This document shows positions 17,048-25,963 of a stretch of DNA of 64,000 nt, piece after piece. The position numbers were made by a program, and so were the translations under genes. The notes under the pieces were generated by a model. It made no database searches. It was not told where the DNA came from and saw only the letters and a list, made by a program, of their open reading frames with translations. The first letter of the stretch is position 1; every line of letters begins with the position of its first letter. Origin of the DNA: Sulfitobacter sp. M05 (GTDB lineage: Bacteria; Pseudomonadota; Alphaproteobacteria; Rhodobacterales; Rhodobacteraceae); contig NZ_JABEDH010000004.1 of the NCBI RefSeq assembly GCF_029285175.1, positions 169,901-233,900 of the forward strand. Direction: 5' to 3'.

Positions 17048-18202
17048 TCAGGCCACCTCAGGTGCGCAGGTGACAGCACCTTCGACGTGACGCAACCGCG
17101 CGCCCCCCGCGTCGAATATTATCGCCGCGCTCAAATCAAAGCTCAGACCAACCTGCGCACCCAGACCCAATCTGTGCCGTTGTGCTGGCATCGCTCGCAA
17201 GGTCACCCGCGATCCATTGCTGTCTAGCGCAACTTGGGCGAAGACTTCTGATCCGAGATTTTCTAAATGCACTACACGTCCGGTCAAATGCGGCTTGGAT
17301 TGGGTCAATTGCAGGGCCTCGGGGCGCAGACCCATCTGCATCACCTTTGGGCTTTCGGTAGATAAGTGAGAATTCAAAACCTGATCAAACAGCATTAGTG
17401 CGCTACCGTTGCGCTCCAAGGGCAGGACATTGATCTTGGGCGAGCCAATGAATTCAGCCACGCGAATATCGTCAGGATCTTCATAGATCACATCTGGAGC
17501 CGCACATTGCAGGATTTCACCGCCCATCATCACCGCGATCCGGTCAGACATGGTCATGGCTTCGACTTGATCATGGGTGACGTAGATGAACGTGGCCTTC
17601 AGGCGGCGGTGCAACTCGGCGATCTCGGCGCGGGTCTGAACGCGCAGCTTCGCATCAAGGTTTGATAGCGGTTCATCCAACAAAAACGCCGCCGGATCGC
17701 GCACCAACGCGCGGCCCAAGGCAACACGCTGTCGTTGGCCGCCTGACAATTGCCCTGGCTTGCGATCAAGAAGCGCCGCGATTTCCAGCATCTCGGCCGC
17801 ATGCCGGACAGCTTGGGCGATGTCGTCTTTATGCGTCCGCGCACCGGGCAAGATACCGCCCAGCACCGGCAACCGCTGCAGGGCTGTCATTTGGCGCATC
17901 TGCAAAGGCACAGCGATATTCTCGGCCACGGTCAAATGCGGGTAAAGCGCATAGGATTGAAACACCATCGACAGATTGCGGTCCGCGGCGCGGAGCTGTG
18001 TCACCTCCGCACCGCCGATTGCGATGGTGCCGCTAGTCGGCGTTTCCAGTCCTGCGATAATCCGCAATAGGGTCGACTTTCCGCAGCCAGAAGGGCCCAC
18101 AAGTGAAATGAATTCTCCATCCTTCACGTCCAAGGTCACCCCTTTCAAGACGGAGGTCTCTCCGAAGTGCTTGGTGACAGATGCGATGTGCAAATCTGAC
18201 AT
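17048..18202 (-). CDS. Ugp/MalK-type ABC transporter ATP-binding protein
   Basis: 384 residues from the ATG at 18202 (MSDLHIASVTKHF), preceded by AAGGGGAA; an upstream in-frame extension is not family-like. Walker A GPSGCGKST, Q-loop FQSYALYPHLT, signature LSGGQRQRVALGR and Walker B FLLDEPLSNLD are present. The C-terminal regulatory domain with the GSPKINVLP and MGLRPEAL motifs is typical of the UgpC/MalK group. It is the first gene of the operon (ATPase, two permeases, binding protein, two phosphodiesterases). Its ribosome site lies within a palindrome. Confidence 0.92.
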   Translation of the reverse strand: MSDLHIASVTKHFGETSVLKGVTLDVKDGEFISLVGPSGCGKSTLLRIIAGLETPTSGTIAIGGAEVTQLRAADRNLSMVFQSYALYPHLTVAENIAVPLQMRQMTALQRLPVLGGILPGARTHKDDIAQAVRHAAEMLEIAALLDRKPGQLSGGQRQRVALGRALVRDPAAFLLDEPLSNLDAKLRVQTRAEIAELHRRLKATFIYVTHDQVEAMTMSDRIAVMMGGEILQCAAPDVIYEDPDDIRVAEFIGSPKINVLPLERNGSALMLFDQVLNSHLSTESPKVMQMGLRPEALQLTQSKPHLTGRVVHLENLGSEVFAQVALDSNGSRVTLRAMPAQRHRLGLGAQVGLSFDLSAAIIFDAGGARLRHVEGAVTCAPEVA

Positions 18203-18207
18203 GTGAT

Positions 18208-18230
18208 TCCCCTTTGGTTCAACCAAGGGA
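18208..18230 (-). promoter_or_regulatory. palindrome covering the ribosome site of the importer operon
   Basis: TTGGTT-C-AACCAA (18214-18226), extended by CCC and GGG on the outside with one unpaired base, lies immediately before the ATPase start. In the minus-strand mRNA the right arm contains the AAGGGG ribosome site, so the hairpin would hide it. The same dyad could also be an operator. It is not of the usual LysR T-N11-A form. Confidence 0.45.
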
Positions 18231-18310
18231 ATAGGTGGCGAGCACAACAGTTTTGTGTCGTCATATTAGTGAAACCGATGGGTTCTATCTGAGGGGCAAA
18301 AGGAAAGATC

Positions 18311-19174
18311 ATGCGCCCCAACCACCATCAATTCGAAGCCTTTGCCTATGTCGTCCGTGAGGGGAGCTTTTCCGCTGCGGCCGCACGGCTTGGCGTTACC
18401 CAATCCACGATCACGCAACATATTGCCAACCTTGAAAAAAGCGTCGGGACACTTCTTTTGCTGCGTGGACGCGACGGGGTGGAACTGACCCCAACCGGAC
18501 TGGATTTTTATGATCTGGCAGACCGCATGAGCGCCCTCAGCGCAGAGGTCACCGAGAGGCTCGAGGGGTTCAACGCCATGAAAGAAGGGCGCCTCAAGAT
18601 CATCGGAAATGCGCCACAACCCGCGCTGAAAATCATCGCCCGGTTTCAGCGCCGTTTTCCCGATATCCGCGTCGATTTTGGGCTTTACGATTGGACGACG
18701 GCCAAATCAATGATCGGCAACCGCCTTGCGGATGTAGGCTTGATCACGGATGCGCCCGATCACGAGCATTGGGAAAAGATCCATATAGAAAGCGCCCGTT
18801 ACATGATCTATTGCCGCTGCGATCACCCTTTCGCCAAGCGCACCAAGATTTCACTGTCTGAACTTGAACAAGAGACAGTCATTGTGCCCGAGAAGGGGTC
18901 GCTCACGCGCCGCTTACTTGACCACACTTGCGATCGTTACGACATTTCCCTTAATCGCGTAGCCATCATGACGACTTTCCCATTGATGTGCGAAGCGGTG
19001 TTGCAGGGCATTGGTGTCGCCTTGTTCCTTCAAAACAGCAGCTTGATCAAAAACAATCTTTGCGAAATTGACATCGAAGAAATGCCCGAATCCCGAAAGA
19101 CGTCGCTCATCGCAACCAAAGATCGCACGCGATTGAAACTCGTTTCAGAATTCATCAATGCCGCCATTGAATGA
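18311..19174 (+). CDS. LysR-family transcriptional regulator
   Basis: 287 residues. An N-terminal winged helix-turn-helix is clear (FEAFAYVVREGSFSAAAARLGVTQSTITQHIANLEKSVGTLLL), followed by a LysR-type effector-binding domain (GRLKIIGNAPQPALKIIARFQRRFPDIRVDFGL). An AAAGGAAAG ribosome site precedes the ATG. It is divergent from the Ugp-like operon, the usual layout for a LysR activator and its target, so it probably senses the imported ligand or a breakdown product. Confidence 0.9.
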   Translation: MRPNHHQFEAFAYVVREGSFSAAAARLGVTQSTITQHIANLEKSVGTLLLLRGRDGVELTPTGLDFYDLADRMSALSAEVTERLEGFNAMKEGRLKIIGNAPQPALKIIARFQRRFPDIRVDFGLYDWTTAKSMIGNRLADVGLITDAPDHEHWEKIHIESARYMIYCRCDHPFAKRTKISLSELEQETVIVPEKGSLTRRLLDHTCDRYDISLNRVAIMTTFPLMCEAVLQGIGVALFLQNSSLIKNNLCEIDIEEMPESRKTSLIATKDRTRLKLVSEFINAAIE

Positions 19175-19257
19175 GAATACTCCGAGCATTCGGTTCCACT
19201 TTGCGAACTAAAAGCAGCCATTCATGTGTCCTGCAACATTGGAAGGGTTGAGCTGAA

Positions 19258-19525
19258 TTCGTTGAAAAAGTCCTTGGTTTCGGCAGGCTGGTTTGGGGTA
19301 GAGGTTTGATTTTGTTGAGATGTCGAGGGCGTGGCCGCCGCTTCAACCTGCGGCGGGCGGCATTGGCTTGAGTTTGGCCCGTTTTCGGAGATTTTGGGCG
19401 GTGGCTGCGAGGGTAAACTCGTCTTGAACGCCACATGGGCTTCGTAGTCGGAGCCGTCCCAGGCCGAGGATGCGTTTAAGATGGGCAAAGAGCATCTCTG
19501 CCTTTTTCCGTCGCGCCTGCCACAC
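19258..19525 (-). pseudogene. IS1182-type transposase remnant, C-terminal part
   Basis: Only the C-terminal end of the transposase is left: RRKKAEMLFAHLKRILGLGRLRLRSP, then QDEFTLAATAQNLRKRAKL, the usual last block of IS1182-type enzymes. The preceding catalytic parts are absent. The sequence GAATTCGTTGAAAAAGTC near 19256 resembles the end of such elements. It lies between the LysR gene and tRNA-Gln, and the 180 bases on the tRNA side hold no recognisable gene. Confidence 0.75.
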
Positions 19526-19712
19526 GAAGAAAGGGCCGTCCCGTCATGGGGCGGCTCCCTCGATGACGATGCTGAAAGGGTACACACCCGTGACACCCGT
19601 TGTACCCGCTAGAACAGCAGCAACGAAGGTCACCACAAACGGGGGCATTATTGGGGGCATTTCGCGCCTGCTTTGGCCCCTCGGGACAATCAAGCATCAT
19701 GTAAGAAAGACT

Positions 19713-19787
19713 TGGCTGGGGTGGTAGGATTCGAACCTACGATCTCCTGTACCAAAAACAGTTGCCCTACCACTAGGCCACACCCCA
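19713..19787 (-). tRNA. tRNA-Gln (anticodon TTG)
   Basis: A complete cloverleaf is read on the minus strand. The acceptor stem TGGGGTG pairs with CACCCCA, with discriminator G and an encoded CCA. The D arm is GCCT/GGGC. The anticodon loop TTTTGGT gives TTG, which reads CAA/CAG. The T arm GTAGG-TTCGAAT-CCTAC is perfect. The first pair of the anticodon stem (A27-G43) is mismatched. The length is 75 with CCA. Confidence 0.95.
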
Positions 19788-19848
19788 ATCCGTGCCGCTA
19801 GATAGTCCGAGAGAAATCCACGCGCAAGACCCCAAATTACAAAAATCT

Positions 19849-21168
19849 TCATTCTTCTGATGCGGTGTCGCTCAACAGGTCGTGGCGTGACAGTTCTGCA
19901 CGTTCCTGATCGACGATTTTTTCCAGTTCCTGATCCTGAGTTGCGGCCACTTCCTGCACCGGTGCTGGGGTCTGAGGTTGTTTATGGCTTTCAGTAAGTT
20001 GTTTTTTATCAATATCTTGCGTTTCTACCGGCAGGTTCTCGATCCGGTAGCTTGGCACAGGGGCGGCGATGGCGTCGGCGTCAAAAGCCGCCTGTGTCAG
20101 CCGGATCGCTTCGGAGCGGGCGAGGGTGATATTTGTTTCGTTCTGGTTGATCCATGCGGCCATCGACAGGGTGATCCAGAAATCATCGACTGATTCCACC
20201 CAGACCGAGGCTTCGGGTTCAGACAGGACAAAGGGCAAACGGTTCAGCACCTCAAGCGCAAGCGTGCGGGCGTGATCCAGATCGGCGTCAGACGCGACGC
20301 TGAGCGCGAAGGTGAACCGCCGTTCAGCATTGCGCGAATAGTTGACGATGCGGCTTTTGAAGACAGTGGCATTGGGAATGCGAATATGGTTGCCGTCAAA
20401 GCTGAGCAGGATTGTGGCGCGGGATGTCAGGCGAATTACCTTGCCGGTGTCGCCTTCGATTTCGACGGTATCATTGGGGCGAAAGGGCTGGCGGATCGAC
20501 AACATGATCGAGGCGATGAAGTTTTCCACGGTATCGCGTACGGCAAATCCGATGGCGAGGCCGGCAATCCCCGCCGCCCCCAGAATGCCCGACAGCAGGG
20601 CGGTGGCATTCACAATATCAAGGGCAATGACCAGCCCCCCGATGACAAACAGCAGGCGGGTAATCTGGCGGTAAATATCCGCGATAAATGCATTGGGAGA
20701 CAGGCGGTCCCAAGGTTGTTTCCGCCGCGCCAGCCAAAAGCCAAAGACCACCACAAGCGCAAACACCGACAATGCCACCAAGGCCAAAGGTAGAAAGGCA
20801 ATCAATTGGGTCGCGCGCGTTCTGAAACGGTCCATGGCGGGGTTCAGCCGCTCTACAACATCGGTGCTTTCCTGAACGGTATTTTCAATCGCAACAACGC
20901 CCTCGATGCGGCTGGCCAGCTCGTTCAGACGGTCGGCCTTGCCGGGGTCCAATGTGGTGCCGCGCAGCGTCACAATACCCGAGGAGACCGTCACGCTGAT
21001 GTCGTCATAACCGTCCAGCTCGCCCAGGATATCGCGAATCCGGTTGGCAATGGCCGCATCCGCGCTGGCATTGTCGCTTAGGGCGATGGTGCCGGTAGGT
21101 TGTTCAGCGGTTTGTGTATGGGCCGCAAGGGGCAGGACGAGGCAAAGCAGGACGGCAATAATACGCAT
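19849..21168 (-). CDS. MscS-family mechanosensitive channel with BON domain
   Basis: 439 residues: a Sec signal peptide (MRIIAVLLCLVLPLAAHTQ), then a periplasmic BON domain (about residues 35-100; DISVTVSSGIVTLRGTTLDPGKADRLNELASRIEG). Membrane helices follow, and the MscS pore-lining helix with small residues (GILGAAGIAGLAIGFAVRDTVENFIASIMLS) leads into the beta domain (FRPNDTVEIEGDTGKVIRLTSRATIL). Family channels open on membrane tension to release solutes during osmotic downshock. The acidic, glutamine-rich C-terminal tail is not conserved. Confidence 0.9.
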   Translation of the reverse strand: MRIIAVLLCLVLPLAAHTQTAEQPTGTIALSDNASADAAIANRIRDILGELDGYDDISVTVSSGIVTLRGTTLDPGKADRLNELASRIEGVVAIENTVQESTDVVERLNPAMDRFRTRATQLIAFLPLALVALSVFALVVVFGFWLARRKQPWDRLSPNAFIADIYRQITRLLFVIGGLVIALDIVNATALLSGILGAAGIAGLAIGFAVRDTVENFIASIMLSIRQPFRPNDTVEIEGDTGKVIRLTSRATILLSFDGNHIRIPNATVFKSRIVNYSRNAERRFTFALSVASDADLDHARTLALEVLNRLPFVLSEPEASVWVESVDDFWITLSMAAWINQNETNITLARSEAIRLTQAAFDADAIAAPVPSYRIENLPVETQDIDKKQLTESHKQPQTPAPVQEVAATQDQELEKIVDQERAELSRHDLLSDTASEE

Positions 21169-21255
21169 GATAAATCCAGTGATTTGAATATCACGAGGCT
21201 AATCGGGTGTCCGGGCTTTGGCAATTGGGGGCGCGGAGCCGCGCCCCGTGTCAGA

Positions 21256-22245
21256 TCAACCGTCGCATTTGAGCAGAATCGCACCGCTGCGCCCGCCAGC
21301 CTCAACCGCGTGATGGGCCGCGATGGCGTCCTCCAGCGGGTAAACCTGTTCAACAGGGCAGGTTAGCGCGCCTGCGGTCAATGCCGCGTGCAGCTTGTCG
21401 ATCATTGCGGCGCGTTCAGCTGGTGGCAGCAGATAGATCAACAGAATGTCGATGGTCACTGCTTTGAACAGCAGGGGCAGGAACGGCAGGGTTGGTTCCA
21501 TGCTTTTGGCCGACCCATAGGCGGCAAGGCGTCCGTTGGGGGCAATCACTTCGGCGTCCAGCGCGATATTGAGGCCAAATTCAACTTCGACCACCGTTGA
21601 AATCAGGGCTCCGTCATTGGCGGTAAGGATTTGTGCCGCAAGGTCAGGGGCGCTGTAATCCAACACCACATCAGCACCTGCGGCTTGCACACGGGCGGTG
21701 TCACGCGGGCTACAGGTGGTGATCACCCTTGCGCCGCCCCATTTCGCCAATTGCACAGCCAGCAAGCCGACTGTGCCGGCCCCGCCTTGAATAAGGACGG
21801 TCTGGCCGGTGATGTCATGGCCGCCAAAGACGGCAAGTGCCGCCGTCAGCCCCGGAATTCCAAGGATCGCGCCGGTTTCAAGGCTGACATCATTAGGCAG
21901 GGGAACTGCCATGGCGGCGGGCAGAGTGATGTGGCTGGCGGCGGTGCCCTGCGGGCGTTGCCACTGGCCGTTCCAGATCCAGACGCGTTGCCCGATACGG
22001 GCGGCGTCGACGCCCCCGCCAACCGCCTCGATCACACCGGCACCGTCACTGTGCGGGATGATTTGTGCAAATGCCGGCGTGGTCATGCCGGGGCGGCCGT
22101 TGCGGGATTTCACATCGGACGGGTTTACGCCGGAATAGGCAATGGCCACGCGCACCTCGCCGGGTTGCGGGGCAATGTCGTCCAGGGTTTGAAGCTGCAA
22201 AACGTCTTTGGCGGGGCCAAGTTTAGTATAGGTAATGGCGCGCAT
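21256..22245 (-). CDS. NADPH:quinone reductase-like, zinc-independent medium-chain dehydrogenase
   Basis: 329 residues from the ATG at 22245, chosen for the AAAGGACA ribosome site and the family N-terminus MRAITYTKLGPAKDVLQL. It has the medium-chain reductase GroES-like domain (GEVRVAIAYSGVNPSDVKSRNG, HSDGAGVIEAVG) and a Rossmann domain with the NADPH loop VLIQGGAGTVGLLAVQLAKWGGA. The zinc-binding cysteines of true alcohol dehydrogenases are absent, which points to the quinone oxidoreductase branch. It stands alone. Confidence 0.85.
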   Translation of the reverse strand: MRAITYTKLGPAKDVLQLQTLDDIAPQPGEVRVAIAYSGVNPSDVKSRNGRPGMTTPAFAQIIPHSDGAGVIEAVGGGVDAARIGQRVWIWNGQWQRPQGTAASHITLPAAMAVPLPNDVSLETGAILGIPGLTAALAVFGGHDITGQTVLIQGGAGTVGLLAVQLAKWGGARVITTCSPRDTARVQAAGADVVLDYSAPDLAAQILTANDGALISTVVEVEFGLNIALDAEVIAPNGRLAAYGSAKSMEPTLPFLPLLFKAVTIDILLIYLLPPAERAAMIDKLHAALTAGALTCPVEQVYPLEDAIAAHHAVEAGGRSGAILLKCDG

Positions 22246-22420
22246 GAGGTGTCCTTTCAGGGGGTGTTGGGGGCACCCTGTCGGAAACCGGGCAGGCATG
22301 CAATTGCGCCGCTGCGTGCGGTGACGCGCTGTACTTGCCCGCGGGCAATTCGCGAAACGCGCTTTGATATCATGTATTTGTTATTTATTAACAGTGTCTT
22401 AATCTTATTTTTTGATCCGT

Positions 22421-22930
22421 TCAGTTGCGCAGTTCGCTAGCGCCAACTCCCCAAAGCCGTGATTTCGGTGCCCACCCTTTGTAGCCGCCCGAACGCAACT
22501 CGCACCATTCCAGATCGCAATCTCCCAAACGTGCGACTACCCCCAACTCAAGCGCCGCAGACACCGGTGCGCCTGGGTCGGGCCGCACATGCAATTGCAG
22601 CATGTCCTGTTCGATCAGCACAGTTCGGGTTCCCGAAAGCAGCGAATAATGGACCCAGCCGCCCATGCCGTCCCGGTCCTCGACACGGCGCCAGTGGCCG
22701 TGTTCTGCGGTGATCAAGAGCGGCATGTCACGGCGTTTGAAGACCCAGTCGATGCGATGTGACAGGGAAGGGCCGCGGCGTACGTTGCCCTCGGCGGCTT
22801 TCATCGAAACATAGCGCGGCAAAGGGAGACTGGTGACACTGCCGACCTTGCCGCCGCCGGCAGGCGACGCGGCAAGCGGGACGGACAACAGCAGCGCCAG
22901 AAGCGCCTGCATTAGCGAAAATCGGAACAT
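22421..22930 (-). CDS. periplasmic SH3-like domain protein
   Basis: 169 residues from the ATG at 22930 (MFRFSLMQALLALLLSVPLAASPAG, a signal peptide); the much longer open frame upstream is antisense to the dehydrogenase gene. After the signal come two bacterial SH3-like repeats: EGNVRRGPSLSHRIDWVFKRRDMPLLI...GWVHYSLLSG and LQLHVRPDPGAPVSAALELGVVARL...GWAPKSRLWG. This family is common in alphaproteobacteria and may bind cell wall, but its function is not established. It is divergent from the 2-hydroxyacid dehydrogenase gene. Confidence 0.83.
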   Translation of the reverse strand: MFRFSLMQALLALLLSVPLAASPAGGGKVGSVTSLPLPRYVSMKAAEGNVRRGPSLSHRIDWVFKRRDMPLLITAEHGHWRRVEDRDGMGGWVHYSLLSGTRTVLIEQDMLQLHVRPDPGAPVSAALELGVVARLGDCDLEWCELRSGGYKGWAPKSRLWGVGASELRN

Positions 22931-23048
22931 GGGTGCTGCCTGCACTTTGATTTGTTTGCTCTTTTGCTGCGCGGGGTTCTTGTGCCTTGCGCTTGCATGG
23001 GACACCATGGCGCTCAGAGCAGTGAAGGCCAAGGCCCAGGAGAGAGAC

Positions 23049-24035
23049 ATGTCAAAGAAACGTTTGAGTGTTGTAGTCACGCGACGGTTACCGGATGCGG
23101 TAGAAACCCGTCTGTCAGAGCTGTTTGACGTCAGGTTGCGCGAAGATGACACGGCGATGACCCGCACCGAACTGACCGAAGCGATGAAAACAGCAGATGT
23201 ATTGGTGCCCACGGTCACTGATGACATTGATGCGGCAATGATTGCACAGGCGGGAGAGCAGCTGAAGCTGATCGCCAACTACGGGGCGGGGGTTGATCAC
23301 ATCGATGTGGCCACAGCCCGCCAGCGCGGTGTTCTGGTCAGCAATACCCCTGGCGTATTGACTGAAGATACCGCCGATATGACCATGGCGTTGATTTTGG
23401 GTGTCACGCGCCGCATGTCCGAAGGTATGGCGATGATGCAAAAGGGCGAATGGTCTGGTTGGGCCCCGACGGCATTGCTGGGCGGGCGGGTCAGCGGGCG
23501 CCGTTTGGGAATTCTGGGCATGGGGCGGATCGGTCAGGCTGTGGCGAAACGCGCGGCGGCCTTCGGGATGCAGGTGCATTATCACAACCGGCGCAAACTG
23601 CATGAAAGCATCGAAAACAGTCTGGAAGCGACCTATTGGGAGAGCCTTGACCAGATGGTGGCGCGGATGGACGTGATCAGTGTGAACTGTCCCCATACAC
23701 CAAGCACCTTTCATTTGATGAACGCGCGGCGGCTGAAGTTGATGAAGCCCGACGCGGTGATTGTGAATACCTCGCGCGGGGAGGTGATCGACGAGAATGC
23801 GCTGACGCGGATGCTGCGCGCGGGCGAGATCAAGGGCGCAGGGCTGGATGTTTATGAACACGGTACAGCGGTGAATCCGCGGTTGCGCGAATTGGATAAC
23901 GTGATGTTGCTGCCGCATATGGGGTCGGCGACATTGGAGGGGCGGCTTGAGATGGGGGAAAAGGTGATCATCAATATCAAAACTTTTGATGACGGTCACC
24001 GGCCACCGGATCAGGTGGTCCCGTCGATGTTGTGA
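23049..24035 (+). CDS. D-2-hydroxyacid dehydrogenase (glyoxylate/hydroxypyruvate reductase-like)
   Basis: 328 residues from the ATG at 23049, just after AGGAGAGAG; the longer frame from 22833 lies over the divergent SH3 gene. The Rossmann NAD(P) motif is RLGILGMGRIGQAVAKRA. The catalytic Arg (NTSRGEVIDE), Glu (LDVYEHG) and His (LLPHMGSAT) are all present, as is LIANYGAGVDHID in the substrate domain. Members reduce glyoxylate or hydroxypyruvate, or oxidise D-2-hydroxyacids. Confidence 0.9.
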   Translation: MSKKRLSVVVTRRLPDAVETRLSELFDVRLREDDTAMTRTELTEAMKTADVLVPTVTDDIDAAMIAQAGEQLKLIANYGAGVDHIDVATARQRGVLVSNTPGVLTEDTADMTMALILGVTRRMSEGMAMMQKGEWSGWAPTALLGGRVSGRRLGILGMGRIGQAVAKRAAAFGMQVHYHNRRKLHESIENSLEATYWESLDQMVARMDVISVNCPHTPSTFHLMNARRLKLMKPDAVIVNTSRGEVIDENALTRMLRAGEIKGAGLDVYEHGTAVNPRLRELDNVMLLPHMGSATLEGRLEMGEKVIINIKTFDDGHRPPDQVVPSML

Positions 24036-24045
24036 CGGCGGCCCC

Positions 24046-24156
24046 TGTCGAAAGGGGCGGGCAAGCCCGCATGTGATTTTATTAATTTTCCTAAAAGGGG
24101 AAAATTTGATGAGGGCGCTGCCCTCATACTCCCGCAGGATTTAAGGCCAAAAAGAG
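24046..24156. repeat. hairpin-rich intergenic segment with a 22-base roseobacter-like repeat
   Basis: Between the dehydrogenase and gamma-glutamyltransferase genes stand several inverted repeats: CCCCT...AGGGG, GGGCAAGCCC, AATTTTCC...GGGGAAAATT and ATGAGGGC-GCT-GCCCTCAT. They are followed by the 22-base string at 24135-24156 (ending CCAAAAAGAG), which recurs with 19 of 22 bases identical inside xdhA at 45067-45088. The first hairpins may terminate the dehydrogenase mRNA. Confidence 0.6.
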
Positions 24157-24173
24157 AAACAAGGAGAGGTGCC

Positions 24174-25952
24174 ATGTGGAAGGTTCTGAGTGTTTTATCG
24201 GTGGTTCTGGCGGGAGCTGCGGGGGCGCAGCAGGTGGCAGATGCTGTTGAGCCGGAAGCGGGCGGCGCGGGTGTGTTTAAGGGGCTGCCTGCGCAGATCG
24301 CCACGGCATTGGCTTCCAAGGATGCCGGTGTGCCGGTTGTTGCTTCGGAGTGGATGATCGCGGCGGCCAATCCACATGCGGTCAAGGCTGGCGCGGATGT
24401 ATTGGCTGCCGGAGGCACGGCGGCAGACGCCTTGGTGGCGGTGCAGGTTGTTCTGGGGCTGGTCGAACCGCAGTCATCCGGTCTGGGCGGTGGTGCCTTT
24501 CTGGTTTGGTATGATGCGGCAACCGGAGAGCTGACGACGTTGGACGGGCGTGAAACCGCGCCTTTGGCGGTGACGCCGCGTTTATTTCAGGATGCCGCGG
24601 GGGAGCCGTTGAAGTTTTTCGACGCGGTTGTGGGCGGGCGTTCTGTTGGCACGCCGGGCACACCTGCCTTGCTGGCCGAGGTGCATCGGCGTTGGGGCAC
24701 GCAGGACTGGGCGTCGTTGTTGGTCCCTGCCGAGGCGTTGGCGCGCGACGGATTCACGGTTTCGCCGCGCTTGGCGAAACTGGTAGTGGGGGATGCAGAG
24801 CGGCTGGCGTCCTCAGCTGTGACGGCAGCCTATTTCATGCCGCAGGGGGTGCCGGTGGCCGCCGGGGATGTGTTGAAGAACCCGGCTTATGCGGCGACGC
24901 TTGCGGCCTTTGCCGAGGACGGGGACGCCGCGTTTTATGGTGGGCCGATCGGACGCGACATCGTGGCGACAGTACAAGGCGCTGAGGGCAATCCGGGTGT
25001 TCTGGCCGAGGTTGATCTGGCGATTTATCAGGTCAAGGAGCGACCGGCGGTCTGTGCGCCTTATCGCGGGCATGAGGTGTGCGGCATGGGGCCGCCGTCT
25101 TCTGGTGCGGTGGCCGTCGGGCAGATACTGGGCGCGCTCGAAGGGGTTGATCTGAGTGCAGGGCCGCAGGATTTGACGGTACGGCGGTTGATGGGCGATG
25201 CGGCGCGTTTGGCCTTTGCCGATCGTGGGCGTTATCTGGCGGATGATGATTATGTGCCTGTGCCAGTGACCGGTTTGCTGGACCCGGCCTATCTGGCAGA
25301 GCGGGCCAAGCTGTTGGATACCGGTATGGCCTTGGAGGAGGTCAGTGCGGGAGAACCGAAATGGGATCATGCGCTGAATTGGGCGGATGACGAGAGTATC
25401 GAGTTGCCCTCGACCTCGCATATCTCGATCGTGGACAAGGCCGGTAATGTGGCCAGCATGACAACGACAATCGAGAATGGTTTTGGCAGCCGCCTGATGG
25501 TGGGCGGCTTTCTGTTGAATAATGAGTTGACGGATTTTTCCTTCCGGACGCATCGGGATGGGGTGCCGATTGCCAACCGGATCGAACCGGGCAAGCGGCC
25601 CCGGTCGTCGATGGCCCCGACCATTGTCATGAAGGATGGTGCCCCTGTGATGGCTGTAGGGTCACCCGGCGGATCACGGATCATTGGATATGTGGCCCAG
25701 ACCATTGTGGCGATGATCGACTGGGGTATGGATGTGCAGCAGGCAGTCAGTGTGCCCCATGCGGTGAACCGGTTTGGCACCTATGACCTTGAGGAAGGAA
25801 CCGCATCGGTTGAGCTGACCGAGGGGTTGACGGCCATGGGATTCAAGGTGGGCACGCGCGGGTTGACCAGTGGGCTGCATGTGATTGCGATGGGGGATGA
25901 ATTGCAAGGCGGGGCGGACCCGCGGCGCGAGGGCATCGCCTTTGGGCAGTAA
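24174..25952 (+). CDS. ggt: gamma-glutamyltransferase
   Basis: 592 residues with a signal peptide (MWKVLSVLSVVLAGAAGAQ), so periplasmic. The Ntn-hydrolase self-cleavage site is visible: Thr414 in LPSTSHISIVD is the new N-terminal nucleophile of the small subunit, followed by MTTTIENGFGSRLMVGGFLLNNELTDFS. The large-subunit substrate Arg region (LDGRETAP) and the GSPGGSRI loop are also present. It hydrolyses glutathione and other gamma-glutamyl compounds. The FAD oxidase gene starts 11 bases downstream, so the two are probably co-transcribed. Confidence 0.93.
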   Translation: MWKVLSVLSVVLAGAAGAQQVADAVEPEAGGAGVFKGLPAQIATALASKDAGVPVVASEWMIAAANPHAVKAGADVLAAGGTAADALVAVQVVLGLVEPQSSGLGGGAFLVWYDAATGELTTLDGRETAPLAVTPRLFQDAAGEPLKFFDAVVGGRSVGTPGTPALLAEVHRRWGTQDWASLLVPAEALARDGFTVSPRLAKLVVGDAERLASSAVTAAYFMPQGVPVAAGDVLKNPAYAATLAAFAEDGDAAFYGGPIGRDIVATVQGAEGNPGVLAEVDLAIYQVKERPAVCAPYRGHEVCGMGPPSSGAVAVGQILGALEGVDLSAGPQDLTVRRLMGDAARLAFADRGRYLADDDYVPVPVTGLLDPAYLAERAKLLDTGMALEEVSAGEPKWDHALNWADDESIELPSTSHISIVDKAGNVASMTTTIENGFGSRLMVGGFLLNNELTDFSFRTHRDGVPIANRIEPGKRPRSSMAPTIVMKDGAPVMAVGSPGGSRIIGYVAQTIVAMIDWGMDVQQAVSVPHAVNRFGTYDLEEGTASVELTEGLTAMGFKVGTRGLTSGLHVIAMGDELQGGADPRREGIAFGQ

Positions 25953-25963
25953 GGAGAGACTGT

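Noticed and set aside
22931..23278. Long N-terminal extension of the SH3-like gene
   Set aside because: It lies antisense to the 2-hydroxyacid dehydrogenase gene and places residues before an obvious signal peptide at 22930.
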